From Neoechinorhynchus agilis (taxonomy: Eukaryota; Acanthocephala): 64,000 nt of DNA. The DNA is taken from contig CM121342.1 in assembly GCA_051530055.1 (NCBI GenBank), positions 13,640,001 through 13,704,000 of the forward strand. Reading direction: 5' to 3'. The notes under the pieces were generated by a model. It searched no databases. It had not been told where the DNA came from and saw nothing but the letters and a program-made list of their open reading frames with translations. The translations under genes were made by a program, and so were the position numbers. Of the stretch, positions 20,893-32,025 are shown piece by piece; positions within the stretch are counted from its first letter, which is position 1; every line of letters begins with the position of its first letter.

Positions 20893-21666
20893 TCAAATCC
20901 ACCTACATCTTCGATTGTTGTCATGTTCTGGGCTGACTCGATGTTGCTTTGCTGGACGGACTTCTGATTTCGACAGGAATGAACGCTTCCGCGTAGTATA
21001 GTTCGATGCTAATAAATGGCCGCTGGATCCTGGCGATTGAATGAAGACCGGCAAAGTCGGCCTCGAAGTTGAAAGCTGGTCAGCACTGTTAAATACGGGA
21101 CAACGTTGTCGTTTCGGTGGACAGCTTTCCGCAGTTGACATGAAATGGCGTTTCGTCGGTGTGAAATTCGGAGTCGGTAAAAGACCATTGCGATTCTGGG
21201 GAATGTAGCTCGCTTTTCGTGGTCTCATTTTTGGAGTTGGAAGGAGAGGTGGTCGTTCATTGTAACGTCGAGGAATTGACGGTTTGGTGTAAAAGAACTT
21301 CCAATTGTCTGGAATAGTGATGGACCGTTTTAACCACCAATACTCCTCGTCTGTTAATGTCTTCTGATTTCGCTCCGGATCATAATCTGGGTTGTAGTAT
21401 ACACCGATGCCATATTTTTCTCGCATTTCATCCCTCGTTTCAATAGACCTTATTGTTTCCAACCTTTTCGAGTGGCAGTAGTCTGCCCAAGTAACTTTTC
21501 TGGGGTTTCGGGGGCGAGTGCGATTGGAACTGTCTCGTTTGAATAAAATTCCTTTAGGCGATATTGGCTTGCCAGCAGGATGCTCAGTGTCTGTCGGAGT
21601 GATAAAGATGCGTTCAGAAATCTTTGCCTGAATATCGGTTATGGCTTGTTTCTCCTCCATTATCAC
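20893..21666 (-). CDS. Unassigned basic Pro/Arg-rich nuclear-type protein
   Basis: A 257-residue single-exon ORF with no family I recognise. The N-terminal third is mixed charge and includes KGILFKRDSS, then RKVTWADY. KVTW fits the RVxF pattern used to dock protein phosphatase 1, and ILFKRD...RKVTW resembles the layout in known PP1 regulators; this is suggestive only. The middle has an ordered-looking stretch (GIGVYYNPDYDPERN...YWWLKRSITIPDNWKFFYTKP). The C-terminal half is disordered and contains two degenerate repeats of a KR-hydrophobic-S ... P-x-K-x-x-R motif (KRHFMSTAESCPPKRQR and KRSFLSKSEVRPAKQHR). These, with LLPTP motifs, look like nuclear localisation clusters. Confidence 0.6.
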   Translation of the reverse strand: MIMEEKQAITDIQAKISERIFITPTDTEHPAGKPISPKGILFKRDSSNRTRPRNPRKVTWADYCHSKRLETIRSIETRDEMREKYGIGVYYNPDYDPERNQKTLTDEEYWWLKRSITIPDNWKFFYTKPSIPRRYNERPPLLPTPKMRPRKASYIPQNRNGLLPTPNFTPTKRHFMSTAESCPPKRQRCPVFNSADQLSTSRPTLPVFIQSPGSSGHLLASNYTTRKRSFLSKSEVRPAKQHRVSPEHDNNRRCRWI

Positions 21667-22508
21667 CGAATAATTAATTTAGCCGCTTATTTGAAAAACT
21701 GGAATGTTTGTTGCTGGTATGATGCAAGTGTTATAGGTTTCGCGTTTTAAAGAGATGAAGACCTAGTTAATCTGTGCAGCGATAAATAAAGGTGAAAAAT
21801 TGACAAACAAGCAAATATTTTCCTCAAAACATTATTTTTCTTGTTATGCTTTATTTTGCAAACAAGAATTGTCGCCTTTGTTATGTTTTTCACGCGGACA
21901 CAATCATAACTTCTGATGAGCACAAAACAACTTGTTTTGCGAAAACTGGTAAAAAATCATTAGCGATTGAAGGTCCAAGATCAAAGCCAGCGCAGGATTC
22001 GCGAAAGTTCTGTCATTCAGCACATTGTTAGCCAAATTTTTCCATAAAAATACTTTTTACATTTTTAATCCGTTCTTAATCTGCAGATCATTTTCGATTG
22101 ACAAAAACAACTTAATGGTTAGTAAAAAGAACTAATTAAAAGTACCATTGTTGTTATTTAGATTCCAGTAAATTGTATTTCCCCTTAAATCCTTCAAAAA
22201 TGCAGCTCAATAAACCGAATAAAAATTTAGCGTTAACGAATCTTATATTGATAGTTAAAAATTTACAGATAAGACATCGCTTTTATTAAAAATCAGACCA
22301 CAAATTGATCGGAAATCTTATGCAGAGTTTGAATAAGCATAAAAAGTACACAAGTGCACAAGAATTCGCTTGAATCAACTATGCGATTTTATTCGCTTGC
22401 AAGAATTCGCTAGAGTCAAGAATACGATTTTATTCGCTTTTCTGTTCGAGTGATAGCTAATCACTTAATCGCATTAGCTCACAAAAACTATTGACGATCA
22501 ATTTTATC
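21667..22508. other. Intergenic with a 41-bp tandem duplication
   Basis: No gene. Bases 22359-22399 and 22400-22440 are two copies of a 41-bp unit (CAAGAATTCGCT...GATTTTATTCGCTT) with several differences. An ORF at 21846-22031 has no features. Confidence 0.55.
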
Positions 22509-23652
22509 TTAAATTAGGGTTTTTTTCCATCTGAGCGCGGTCAAGTAAGTGTTTCTGAGAAGCATTGCGACGGTCACTGGTCCAACACCACCAGGAACAG
22601 GTGTTATCCACTGAGCGATCTCACTAACATCGTCAAAATCAACATCGCCAATCATTTGTCCGCCGTCTGTCCTTGAGAAGCCAACATCGATTACAATGCA
22701 ACCAGGGCGACAGTGTTTGCGCTGAACTATTTTCGGTGATCCGGCAGCTGAAACAATCACGTCCGACTGTTTAAGCTGAAGAGAAAAAGCGGTTAAGCTT
22801 CTCATGGTTCATTGAAACTTACGATGTCAAATCCTGAACTAGTGGTCACCTCGTTCACTGTTCCCATCCCAATAACTCGCAGAAGTCGATAGATTGGTAC
22901 ACCAGAGACTCGTCCTTGACCAATGACACTGGCTACCATTTCAGGGTAATTAAGATCACCTTTAATGGAGTTATTCAAGACAAATGAGAAAAACCGGAGC
23001 CCGTCCACCTGTGTATTCCAAACATCTCAGGACGGCGAGGGCGGTTGCGGAGATCGTCGGTTCATCATGGTTTTGCGGATAATTGTCTATAAGCGACAGA
23101 TTCGCATCGCATAGACTAAATCGTACGATGAGTGCAAAAATTCAAGCCAACTAAAGTACCCGTCAACATCCTTTACAGTCGAAATGGCATTAAAGAGACG
23201 GTAAGAATCAATTCCCTCAGGTAAAGGGGTTTGAAGCACAATTGCATGTACGTCCACGTCCGTATTCCAGCGATTTATAGTTCTTAATATCTTTAATTTC
23301 ATAGAACTATTGAACAACACCTAAACCTGATATTGTTTACCTCTTCTTCATCCGTGGTTTCGGGAAGCCTCAAGACGTTCACTTGAATTCCTACCGATTG
23401 CGCGACACGCTGTTTCAGACGAATATAAGTATCGGATTGCCATGCGTTATCGACCTTTTATAGGCTTTTTAGTTGCAAAATGAAGTTCCATCTTACTTGC
23501 AATATGTTAAGTCGAGGCGTAAAGCCAAGTTTAGAGATATCCAACCTTAGGCGGGCTAATATTTCACTGAGAATACAGAATATAATCAATAGAAAGAAGC
23601 TATTCCGAAACACCAACCGTGCAATTAATCTTCCATCAATAATTTTTGCCAT
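22509..23652 (-). CDS. Methylenetetrahydrofolate dehydrogenase/cyclohydrolase (FolD/MTHFD family)
   Basis: Seven exons, inferred from reading frame and GT-AG sites: 23652-23618, 23566-23497, 23454-23341, 23290-23160, 23115-23009, 22959-22823 and 22775-22509. The introns are 42-51 nt and the joined frame encodes 286 residues, the usual FolD length. Landmarks in order: IIDGRLIAREI, PRLNILQV, the catalytic Tyr45-x3-Lys49 motif (TYIRLK), VHAIVLQTPLP, KDVDG, a VIGQGRVSGVP loop at the site of the usual GRSxxVGxP, SDVIVSAAGSP, DVGFSRTDGGQMIGDVDF, and the PGGVGPVTVAMLLRNT signature. The enzyme interconverts 5,10-methylene-THF and 10-formyl-THF. Oddities: the nucleotide-phosphate loop has Gln-Gly for Arg-Ser, and the usual PCTP reads ISATA. 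A mitochondrial NAD-linked (MTHFD2-like) paralogue is possible. No mitochondrial presequence is seen. Confidence 0.9.
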
Positions 23653-23789
23653 CACTTATGATCTGAAAAGTGAAATAAGCGTCGAATTATTTGCAAAATT
23701 AATGACAGGAGATCGCTAGATCAAACACGAAGGTGTGAATTTTTTCAACAAAATAGAATTTACAAACATTCCCGCCACCGCCCTGGATC

Positions 23790-24774
23790 ACTCAGCTGCC
23801 GTCCTTGTGTTATGGTCGAAATGACGGAACAGGCTTATGTATTGCACAAGGAATGCTCCAGCCCCCGGATCGCCAGTGATTCGTCTCATTTTCTTCGACA
23901 ATTGCTTGACCAGGTCCTGCGCCGCGGTACCAAACGACCCGAGTGCCTCGATGATTTCGACAAAATTCCCTGTATTTGGTATTTTGGGGATCCTTATTGG
24001 CGGTTGCTACTCCCCCCGGTTTAGCAGCCGCGAATTTTATGTGGCTGGCTGCGAATAACGTGTCAGAGAAGGCATTTGCTTTCTCGCCACGGGAATACTG
24101 CGACAGCGTCCGGTCTGCGGCCATCGAGTCGGCAAAGATTGCTGGGCTCCAGGGTGTGGGGCGCATATACACTATTCAGGGCACGACTAAGAATCGCGTT
24201 CACTTCGGTGTTGCCGATGGACGACACCATGGCACCCCGATGGTCCCAGGGTAACTCCGCAACGGCAGCGATGGGATGTGCACATCGGAACCCCAAGTCT
24301 CAGTTACACTGCAATCCTTACTGTTTCCTCGGAGAGAAGGGTACCCACAGAAGCGATTGGGATAGCGTTGAGCCAAACACCCGATTCTCTTGTAGAGACT
24401 GCCGCCAATCGAGTTCGGTTTACCAGGTCACGAGAATCTGAAACTAAAGAATTATGAATTCTCGCTACCAGGAGTTAGTCGCAGCTCGTTACCGGAATCT
24501 TCACATCAAAGATTAACAGTCCTCACAAAATGTTCATCCAAAGTGTAATTCTCGCCAAGAAAAGACTGAACTATTTTGCGGCTTGCTTCAACGCAAAGAG
24601 ACGCATCCACGACAACTCTGGGTTAGCCCTTATGCATTCTATCAATAGAGAAGTGAATCTCATTGCGACCTGATATCGCGCACCCCCTGGGAATCTTTTC
24701 AGAAGATTCCTGAGCACCACGCGAGCATAATATTCCTCACAAATGGAACATAATTTTGCAGTGTTGCCCCGCAT
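23790..24774 (-). mobile_element. Non-LTR retrotransposon fragment (3' end of ORF2)
   Basis: Several minus-strand frames read consecutive pieces of the C-terminal region that follows the reverse transcriptase in many invertebrate LINE ORFs. In order: VRIAV-x-LRLGVP, HAEIN-like NTEVNAILSRAL, LEPSNLCRLDGRRPDAVAVFPW, then FVEIIEALGSFGTAAQDL and TGDPGAGAFLVQYIS. Stops and frameshifts separate them, so this is a dead copy. An upstream frame (24571-24774) fits the segment before this region. Related fragments lie at 46610-47225 and 47850-48110. Assigning a clade (RTE, R1-like or other) needs a search. Confidence 0.7.
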
Positions 24775-25860
24775 TATTAATGGACTTCGGGGTGAACCAG
24801 AACCGCCCCAGAACTATTATTTTCGTCACTGTGAAAACTCCACGAACCTCAAGCTCCGTCGTTGGTGAAGTTGAAAGTGTCAAATTGATGTTGTTTGCTT
24901 CACGTTTTTGGAAGTTTCCATCCTCATCCATGTTCGGAGCGAAGAGAGTGGGCGGCATCGTTTTCGTCGGTTATGGCATCGGTCTCGTCGTTGGTGGCAA
25001 TGTACAATCATTAAACAACATGACTTTGATGCCTCGTAGTGTTACATTTTTGAAATTACGATTAATGTTACCGAAACCTTAGCGAAGGCCAAAAATCAAT
25101 TGAAGGAACTTTTCGATAATAGGAACTTTCTTCTTAGTCACCATTTCTCTTATGTTGTCATCGTTATTACAAATGTTTCTGACGTTCAATTTGGACGTCT
25201 TGATGCTTTGTGAGGACCGCGAAAATTCTAAGAAGCAATGCACTTAAAAATGAAACGTAAATCGGTATGCAAAAGGTTTCAAAAACAATCAATGACTATA
25301 TCTATTTTTAATGGCGTAATCTTGAATGTGGACGCTCGCATAGAAATACCATGTTGTTGCATACAAAAATCCTAAATAAGTATGTTAATTTCTTCGATAA
25401 AGGTGCAACTTCAACCGCCAAATGTATAATCTTAAAAGTCGGTCAGCGATTTAAAAAGTCTTAAAATTATTCAACGTTGTCTCAGAAACTTATAGAATCT
25501 CCAAAGAAGCGTTCATTTCCGATAAAATCAAATTGTGTTTCGCTAAAATAATCAGTGAATCTCAAAAGGTAAGTGATTTCCTTAACTGGGATCGCCAAAA
25601 TTAATCTCGACCAATAAACGCGATAAGAGCAGAAGAAGTGATTTGGAGCCAATCAGTATGGCCATTTATTTTGAAAACTAAGGAAGGTGTTTATCGGCGA
25701 GATATTTTTTATTCCGCTATTTTTTTATCCCGATTTCAAAATAAAATTTCTGAATAATTCATATAAATGCTTTTAAAGTTTTTGAAATAAATAACTTCGA
25801 TTTGTGAGTAGCATCCAAAGACGCTTACACAGACTGGATAAAAGATTAGGACTAGGATCG
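24775..25860. other. Intergenic with a dispersed 69-bp repeat
   Basis: No gene is supported. Bases 24931-24999 (TGTTCGGAGCGAAGAGAGTG...) recur at 28854-28922 in the same orientation. Overlapping ORFs at 24737-24958 (minus) and 24756-25082 (plus) cover this repeat and cannot both be real; both are probably by-products of retroelement sequence. Confidence 0.5.
24931..24999 (+). repeat. Dispersed 69-bp repeat, copy 1
   Basis: Shares GTGGGCGGCATCGTTTTCGT and flanking bases with 28854-28922. GC-richer than its surroundings, which suggests a fragment of a mobile element. On the minus strand both copies keep one open frame (DAITDENDAAH). Confidence 0.75.
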
Positions 25861-26081
25861 ATCTTTATTTTATATATTTTGACAATCGACCGGAACGAGA
25901 CTTTTATTTTTATTTTTTATTTTGGTTGAGCTTTCGTCGTTTTACGACTTCGACAGGGCCGTCTAAAACACGAGGTGGAAAGATTATGCGAACTCACAAT
26001 AACATCATGGACGTGGACAGTTCGTCGTCCTCATCCCTTGTTGAGCACCTTCACGAGTCACCCCTTTCGTCTCACGAGAGA

Positions 26082-26615
26082 TCAGTAGAGCCTCCGCGAT
26101 CGCCACATCCACCGGATCCAGGGCAATATACCTGATCTTCGTGGAAAGCGCAAATAATGCTCGGCCCACGGTGTAGTTTTGTGCGATGGCGCATTGTGGT
26201 TCAGCGTATTGCGGATGTGTTCAGTGACGCGTTTGTACAACGATCTTTCTGTTTTTCCGACATAGGAATACTTCCGATTGACATCTGCCTTGCATCGTTC
26301 GTACGAGATTTCATAAACGACGTTGTTACGGCCACATAGAGATATTCCCCCTCGTTCTCCCTTCTTGTCCCTGCATAAGCCGGACGAATACCTGCACATC
26401 ATGCATGATTTTGGGAATTCAATAGACGATTCATGATGTCTTGTCCTCGTCAGTATTCGGTGCAAGGTGGGTGCATTTCGGTGTACTAAGCGTACATCCA
26501 GTCCCGACTTTTGCAGGAATAGTTTAACACCGCTCGTAAATTGCTCACTGACAAACGGTATCTTCAGAATCGGCTTGAGCTCGGACTGATTCTTGGTAAA
26601 AACCATCGCTTCCAT
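26082..26615 (-). pseudogene. GIY-YIG endonuclease domain of Penelope-like element
   Basis: An open frame of 177 codons. It contains a Cys pair (CMMCRYSSGLC), then the GIY-YIG core: VYEISYERC in the GIY position, YSYVGKTERSLYKRVTEHI with YVG in the YIG position, and the Arg of RV-x-EH. This nuclease domain primes integration in Penelope-like elements. The frame reaches its stop inside the left inverted arm. Confidence 0.85.
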
Positions 26616-26898
26616 GCTGATTTACCCTTTCTGAACGCATTTGAAGCCGATGATTTCTTCACTTGAATACCCATTATCAGCAAACAAATCATTGACCTTC
26701 TGAACTGCTGAACGTTTTGCATCGGATGATGAGCAACTTCGTGCGGTCTTATGCATCTGGGCGTAAATTGCCTGCTAAATCACCCCGGGGTGATGGGAAT
26801 CGCGATGCATAACTATTGCCTTCCGGCCGACAGATTGTCTTTAGTTACTTTTATTCGCCGTGTTGCATCCATCGAGTTCAACCGACGCTAAACGTCGC

Positions 26899-27245
26899 TC
26901 ACTTGATCATCTTCTGTGTAGGTGAACAGAACATCATCCACATAGCGGAGGTAAATCTGACTCGACGCAGGAAAATGACAACTAGGACGGGAGCTAAACT
27001 ATTACCCATAGACAATCCGTGAATTTGTCGATAGAGGCGGTTCCCGTATTTAAAGAGGTTGCACTCTAGCACTACCCGTGTGAGATGAATCACATCGGCC
27101 GGCTGCATCCCAAAGAGATTGACCTCGTCTTTGAACTTGTGCAGCATCTTCTCCAGCGCTCTTATTGCTACGTTATTGTCCACGTTCGTATAGAGCGATT
27201 CAAAGTCAAAGGACATCACACGACCGGAGGCACTACTGATATCTC
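26899..27245 (-). pseudogene. Penelope-like reverse transcriptase fragment
   Basis: Motifs visible: FDFESLYTNV (RT motif A with catalytic Asp), GNRLYRQIHGLSMGNSLAP (motif B region, typical QxxGxxMGxxLAP of Penelope-like RTs), and YVDDV in another frame at about 26925-26945. A frameshift separates motif B and YVDD. The first part of the RT is missing; the fragment begins at the inner end of the right inverted arm. Confidence 0.85.
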
Positions 27246-27492
27246 GTGAGACTAAAAGGGTGACTCGTGAAGATGCTCAACAAGGGGATGAGGAAATAAG
27301 GGCACACCTCATCAATAAAAGAGACGAATTGCTTACATCCATGATGTTATTGTGAGTTCTCATAATCTTTCCACCTCGTGTTTTGGACGGCCCTGTCGAA
27401 GTCGTAAAACGACGAAAGCTCGGCCAAAATAAAATAAAAAAATAAAAATAATTCTCGTTCCGGTCGATTGTCAAAATATATAAAATAAAGAT

Positions 27493-27804
27493 TAATTTAA
27501 CAGACTAGGGATAGTTAATTGCTTCTAACTAGTCAATATTCTCGGAGCAGGTCCTGAAAGCACAATAATTATAATTAACGGGATTGTTCTGATCATAATC
27601 CCCCAGATAAAACCTATTTTATTGAGATATTTCACGAGAAAACCTTTACCACCATTCCATATCTATCATCCCGAACGATTTTCTCTCGATGATTAGATCT
27701 AATGTTAAAATTTCCAAAAGGTATACAACAGTTTATAATCTTTTCGACAAACAATAATTTTTATTTGTGAATACCAAAAATCATCATATTGAACGCTAGA
27801 AGTA
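27493..27804. other. Intergenic, nothing recognised
   Basis: Short AT-rich spacer between the Penelope-like element and the putative secreted-protein gene. Confidence 0.5.
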
Positions 27805-28425
27805 TCATGGGTTCAATTTTTGCAAGCCTGAGCAGTATTGTGCATTCCGTCCACCGCTAATAATTGTTTCTTTGGTGTCTACATCCTTTTTAATGTTTTC
27901 CAAGATGCGCATCGCATATTGGAATTTAAAAAATTCATTCCTGTACTCAGCTGATGTTTTCTTAAGGATTTTTATGACTTCGTAAATTGGGAAATTATTG
28001 TTTATTTTTAGAATCGAGCAAGGCGTGGTCACATCTCTTGTGTATATAACATTTTTAAGGTAGCCTTTTTGGCATGGATTTCCATTTAAGGAGAAAAATG
28101 GAATCCCGTGCTTTATAATAAACATAATCGCATACGAAATCTACATTTGCATGCCCAATCATAAAAAAGTCACGCTGCGCTTTCATGTGAGAGTGAATTC
28201 GAAATTTCCTTCCGCATCTGTCTTTGCTATCGATCACAATTTTCAAAGAGATGATTATTGTGATTATTAGCGTACGTTTAGACTTTCGTTCGTTAGACTT
28301 TCTCGAAGAACATCGAATCTAATCACTGCTTCGTCTGGTTGCTCAATATAACTCGGTTCTTCTAAGTTTATTGCAGCAAATGATTGAACGATGAAAAATA
28401 ATGCGCACAGCTTGGATGAATGCAT
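27805..28425 (-). CDS. Putative secreted small cysteine-containing protein
   Basis: The ATG at 28425 begins a signal peptide-like stretch (MHSSKLCALFFIVQSFAA). A TATAAA lies about 65 bp upstream. The frame stays open to a donor GTACGC near 28270. Further exon-like frames continue on the same strand: DRCGRKFRIHSHMKAQRDFF and, after a possible 34-nt intron (28144-28111), HGIPFFSLNGNPCQKGYLK to the stop at 27805. Four Cys in the mature part (contexts DRC, NPCQ, TPCS, QYCSG) would allow two disulfides. The first exon junction does not close in phase, so a splice choice or a sequence error is unresolved. No family recognised. Confidence 0.42.
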
Positions 28426-30484
28426 TTTATCTTTTTAGGGTGTACTTTGGAAAATACGTGAAACTCGTTTCAAACCTCAAACTAAAAGTCTTTTTATACT
28501 ACAGCAATTCTGTCACATAAGAGATGTCATAGCGGATTTTTTGGTTTTTGAGACAAGCACTCATTTGCACACAGTTTCCCTCCTCTCACGTTGAAATTTG
28601 GAGTCAAGCGTGCATTCATGAGTGGAGGATAACATTGGGGGAAATCCAAGTGAGTGTAAAAGCTTTACACTTTTCGTTTTCTCATAAAATTTGACGCCTT
28701 TGATCTCATGAATGCCGGTCCGAATTTGGGCGTCAGATTGCGGTTTAGTCTGATGACCAATGTGGATCAGAGATCTTTTCCACAGTCATTTCAATATTCA
28801 TAGAAGTTGACAAAACTACAAATGTGTGATGATAAAAATTATTTTTTATCGAGTGTTCGGAGCGAAGATAGTGGGCGGCATCGTTTTCGTCGGTTATGGC
28901 ATCAATCCCGTCGGTAGTGCAGCCGTCGACGGTAAAAAGAGAGAAACTTTTGTTTAAAGTAGTGCGATTAAATTAATAGGACAAATTGAAGCATCTAAAG
29001 GAGATCGCGATCACGAGTGGCTCAAAGAGTTATGGATCTCTTGACAATTTGGAAGATTGAATTTTACAGGAATGGTGTTTATTCTCTTAGCCGAGTAAAA
29101 AAGCGAAAAATCTTTCGTTATAATGGGCGACGGTTCCATGTGATCATTTAATAAAACTTGCTCACAAAAACTCAGGTTTTTGAAAATATCGCCTGTAGGT
29201 ACACAAATACATTCTTAATCGTTCAACGCTGGGAATTTTGTCATTTACGATAAGGTTTATAATGGATTAGTCTTGGCAACTTCCAAAGTAGGATAGATCT
29301 GCCACAAGATCGTAATCATTTTTTACTTTGAAAGAGAACACATAGACCGCTAGAAATGATGCTGAAATTTACGACCACTTGATACATGGGCGCGTGAAAT
29401 AGATGATCCACTTTTTGGAGCGAGGGAAGAGATGTTGAACTTAAAACCGAATTATTAAAAGTAATAAAATGAGGCGTAGATCAAGGTCTGTGCCATGCTA
29501 AGGATTTGTGTGCTTTTGAGTTTGTAGAATACGATCGTGTAAATGAAAGGGGAATTACAAGCCGGATACTGTTGGTACGCATATTTGACTTGCTTCTAAG
29601 CAAAGAGTATTGAGACATCCAAAGGTGAAGAAGCGTTCTCCCAAAACAGTTAAGGAATATTTGCGGCAATCATGATTTTTACATGATTTATTGAGTGATC
29701 CTCATCGCGCGCATTATTAATTATTCTGTTCGCCCATTCCAATTGCATGAACACGAGTTAAACCGTCCAAAAAGACCGTAATTCGCTCATAATGATATAG
29801 ATTAGAACGGTTTCTCCGTGCTGAATCACCAGTTTAACTTAAAAATAACATTGGTATCGCAAGTGTCCTCACTCAGATACACATAGAAATTGAGTTTAGT
29901 GCTAAGCTAAGTGTAGTAAGCTTTAAGCCGCAACAGTAAATAATTGAGAGTTATAAAAGTCGAAAGACGCAAGACGGCAGTCAAGTTTTAATCTTGGGTT
30001 TTTAAATAGTTTTACGATAATCGATCAATGTTCATTTAGCGTGTGCTAAAAGATAAATCGTTTTTCTGCGACGTTGATAAGCGAATATGTAAAATGGCGA
30101 ACTTTCGTTAGCGGCTATTTTATGAACATAAATAAACGATGGAATTAACGTAGCGTGAATTTGGGACTACAATCCTCCCAAGTAAAACAGTTATAAATCT
30201 AAGTATCGAATATACCATCCGTTTAAAGCATTTTCACTATTATTTCAGTGCGTCAAGAAGGTTTTTTACCGCGTAGAGTTCACTTTTATACCCTAAGCAA
30301 AAAAGTTAAGCTTGAACTCTACTTCTAATAATCTTTTTGTGGAAAAAATGGTGCAAAAATCAAACTAAATAATGCAGTCAGTTCTTTGAAGTATAGCACC
30401 AAAATTTAAAAATCCCACCTAGCATTAAATCTCGAGAAGCCGAACTAAAATGCACTAATAAAGGAAACCACATTCGCATCAGTA
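28426..30484. other. Intergenic with one dispersed repeat copy
   Basis: AT-rich sequence with no supported genes. The second copy of the 69-bp repeat is at 28854-28922. A 62-codon ORF at 29481-29669 (minus) has no features. Confidence 0.5.
28854..28922 (+). repeat. Dispersed 69-bp repeat, copy 2
   Basis: See the copy at 24931-24999: same orientation, a few substitutions, different flanks. Confidence 0.75.
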
Positions 30485-31126
30485 TCAAAACTTTTCGCAG
30501 TTGTCATTTCCCTCGGACTCAGCACCGGCAGTGCTCGTAGTCCCGGTGGAAGGTTTCGTTCGTGTAGAGGCAAATCGTCCGCCTTCACCTCTCGCTCGCT
30601 TGACGGCATGCAGATGTCTGCTCTCGTGTAGGAATTTAGTCCTTCGCTTAGGAATAAGGCCATCTTCTTCCATCTTTGCCCTAGCTGCACGCCTTTTCAT
30701 TATCCGCTCGAATTGCTTGGGATTAACGAAGAATGGTTGGTCATCGCTGGATTGAGGTATTTGTTGAGAAGGAATGTCTGCAATGGTTGACTCTTGATTT
30801 GTTGGAGAAGGATTGAGTGAATGAACAAAGACTCGGCTTGGGTTGCTAAGCATCAGACTTGAATACAGTGCCTTGGTTGCCTCCTCTTCGCAGTCATCGT
30901 CGATATCGACTTCTCCTTCATCCACAATAAGATCTTCTTCAGTAGGTTCAGGCAAAAAATCGAGTGCAGATCCCTGGACGGCGGCGTTGGACGACGTTAG
31001 CCTGTCGATAATTGAATAGGGAACCCATCGTCCATCAGCTACCTGAGTATAAGCCGTCGGCGCTTCATCGTCCGTTTGAGTGGAGTCCGATTTGGAGTTA
31101 TGACCGGCTCCTCCGTTTCCAATCAT
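30485..31126 (-). CDS. CCAAT-binding transcription factor subunit NF-YA
   Basis: I choose the ATG at 31126 (213 residues). The open frame extends upstream to 31300 but that part is hydrophobic and Ser/Thr-rich and looks untranslated. Near the C-terminus lies the NF-YA core. The first part is the helix that binds the NF-YB/NF-YC dimer ([19 protein letters not shown]). The second is the DNA-contact segment ([20 protein letters not shown], then GGRF) that inserts into the CCAAT minor groove. One change from the common HESRHRHAM core is seen: Leu replaces the Arg before HA. N-terminal to it are acidic stretches and a Ser/Pro-rich linker; vertebrate Q-rich activation domains are absent. A CCAAT box (31148-31152, plus strand) lies 22 bp upstream of the start codon. 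Confidence 0.9.
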   Translation of the reverse strand: MIGNGGAGHNSKSDSTQTDDEAPTAYTQVADGRWVPYSIIDRLTSSNAAVQGSALDFLPEPTEEDLIVDEGEVDIDDDCEEEATKALYSSLMLSNPSRVFVHSLNPSPTNQESTIADIPSQQIPQSSDDQPFFVNPKQFERIMKRRAARAKMEEDGLIPKRRTKFLHESRHLHAVKRARGEGGRFASTRTKPSTGTTSTAGAESEGNDNCEKF

Positions 31127-32025
31127 TTTTTGCCAGGAGCGTAGCAGCCAATAGCTAAGCGAGCGGGTTGTTGTTTGTGTTCTGAGTGGCGAACTGAAGA
31201 GAGAGAGCGAGACACTATAGGCGGTGTGCGTACGTCGAAATGTGACGGTGAATTCGGCAAGTGTAAACGTAGCCCAGAGGAACAAAGTCAACTCATACAC
31301 GCTGCTTAGAAATGGGCTTTGTATAGGTTTAGGGATGCGTTAAATCAATCACGGTGAGTGGTTCTCTGTAAATACCAACTTGTTCATATCGTATTCGGAA
31401 GATTGACGCATTCGTAAACAACAACACAAATGTGTAAGACGGGATTTCTTCACGCTGTTCTGTGTTGGTCGATGCGAAGTAGAACGGAAATCAATTACGT
31501 AAATGGCACACTAGAAGATATCTACGGTCACTTGCCCTCTCTAAATGCCTAAGACGGGAAAGAGTGCTTCTCAAACGATGCAAGTAATTTCGTCCTTTGA
31601 TCCAACCAAAAGACGTAACTATATGAACGATGTACTTTAGTTCACGAACCAACGAATTCTCGCAATATCTAGACCGAACATTGAGAATAAGACTTCGCGA
31701 TGATTAGTAACCTTCAAGTACACATAGTCTAAGTTTATCAACACTAGGTGACCCTTTTGTTTCTAGGAAAGGCCTAAATAAAACGCTCAACAATTCAAAG
31801 CATTCATTTTTATTGTGACATTGGGAATGTGAGCCGTGCGTTAAGAATAAATCCTCGTTTTCGATTTTATTTGGAAAAATATTGGCAAAAATTTTGCTTC
31901 ACAAGGCAAAAAAGAATGGACGAAGCCAAGAAAATTTGCGCTGGATGCAACTCACGGATACAAAGAGCGGTATGCTATAACCAAGTATGATGATTTATTG
32001 CTTTTTTTGAAGATTGAATTGCCCA
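31127..32025. other. Intergenic, 5' region of NF-YA
   Basis: Includes the CCAAT box at 31148-31152. No other feature is supported. Confidence 0.5.

Larger units (their letters stand above)
25861..27492 (-). mobile_element. Penelope-like retroelement, truncated, with inverted arms
   Basis: The left arm (25861-26097) is repeated in inverted orientation at 27225-27492, with indels. Between them, read on the minus strand, lie reverse-transcriptase motifs and then a GIY-YIG nuclease domain, the order seen in Penelope-like elements. The reverse transcriptase lacks its N-terminal part, and a frameshift lies just before the YVDD catalytic box. Flanks share GACTAGG close to both ends, which may be a blurred target duplication. 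Confidence 0.85.
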
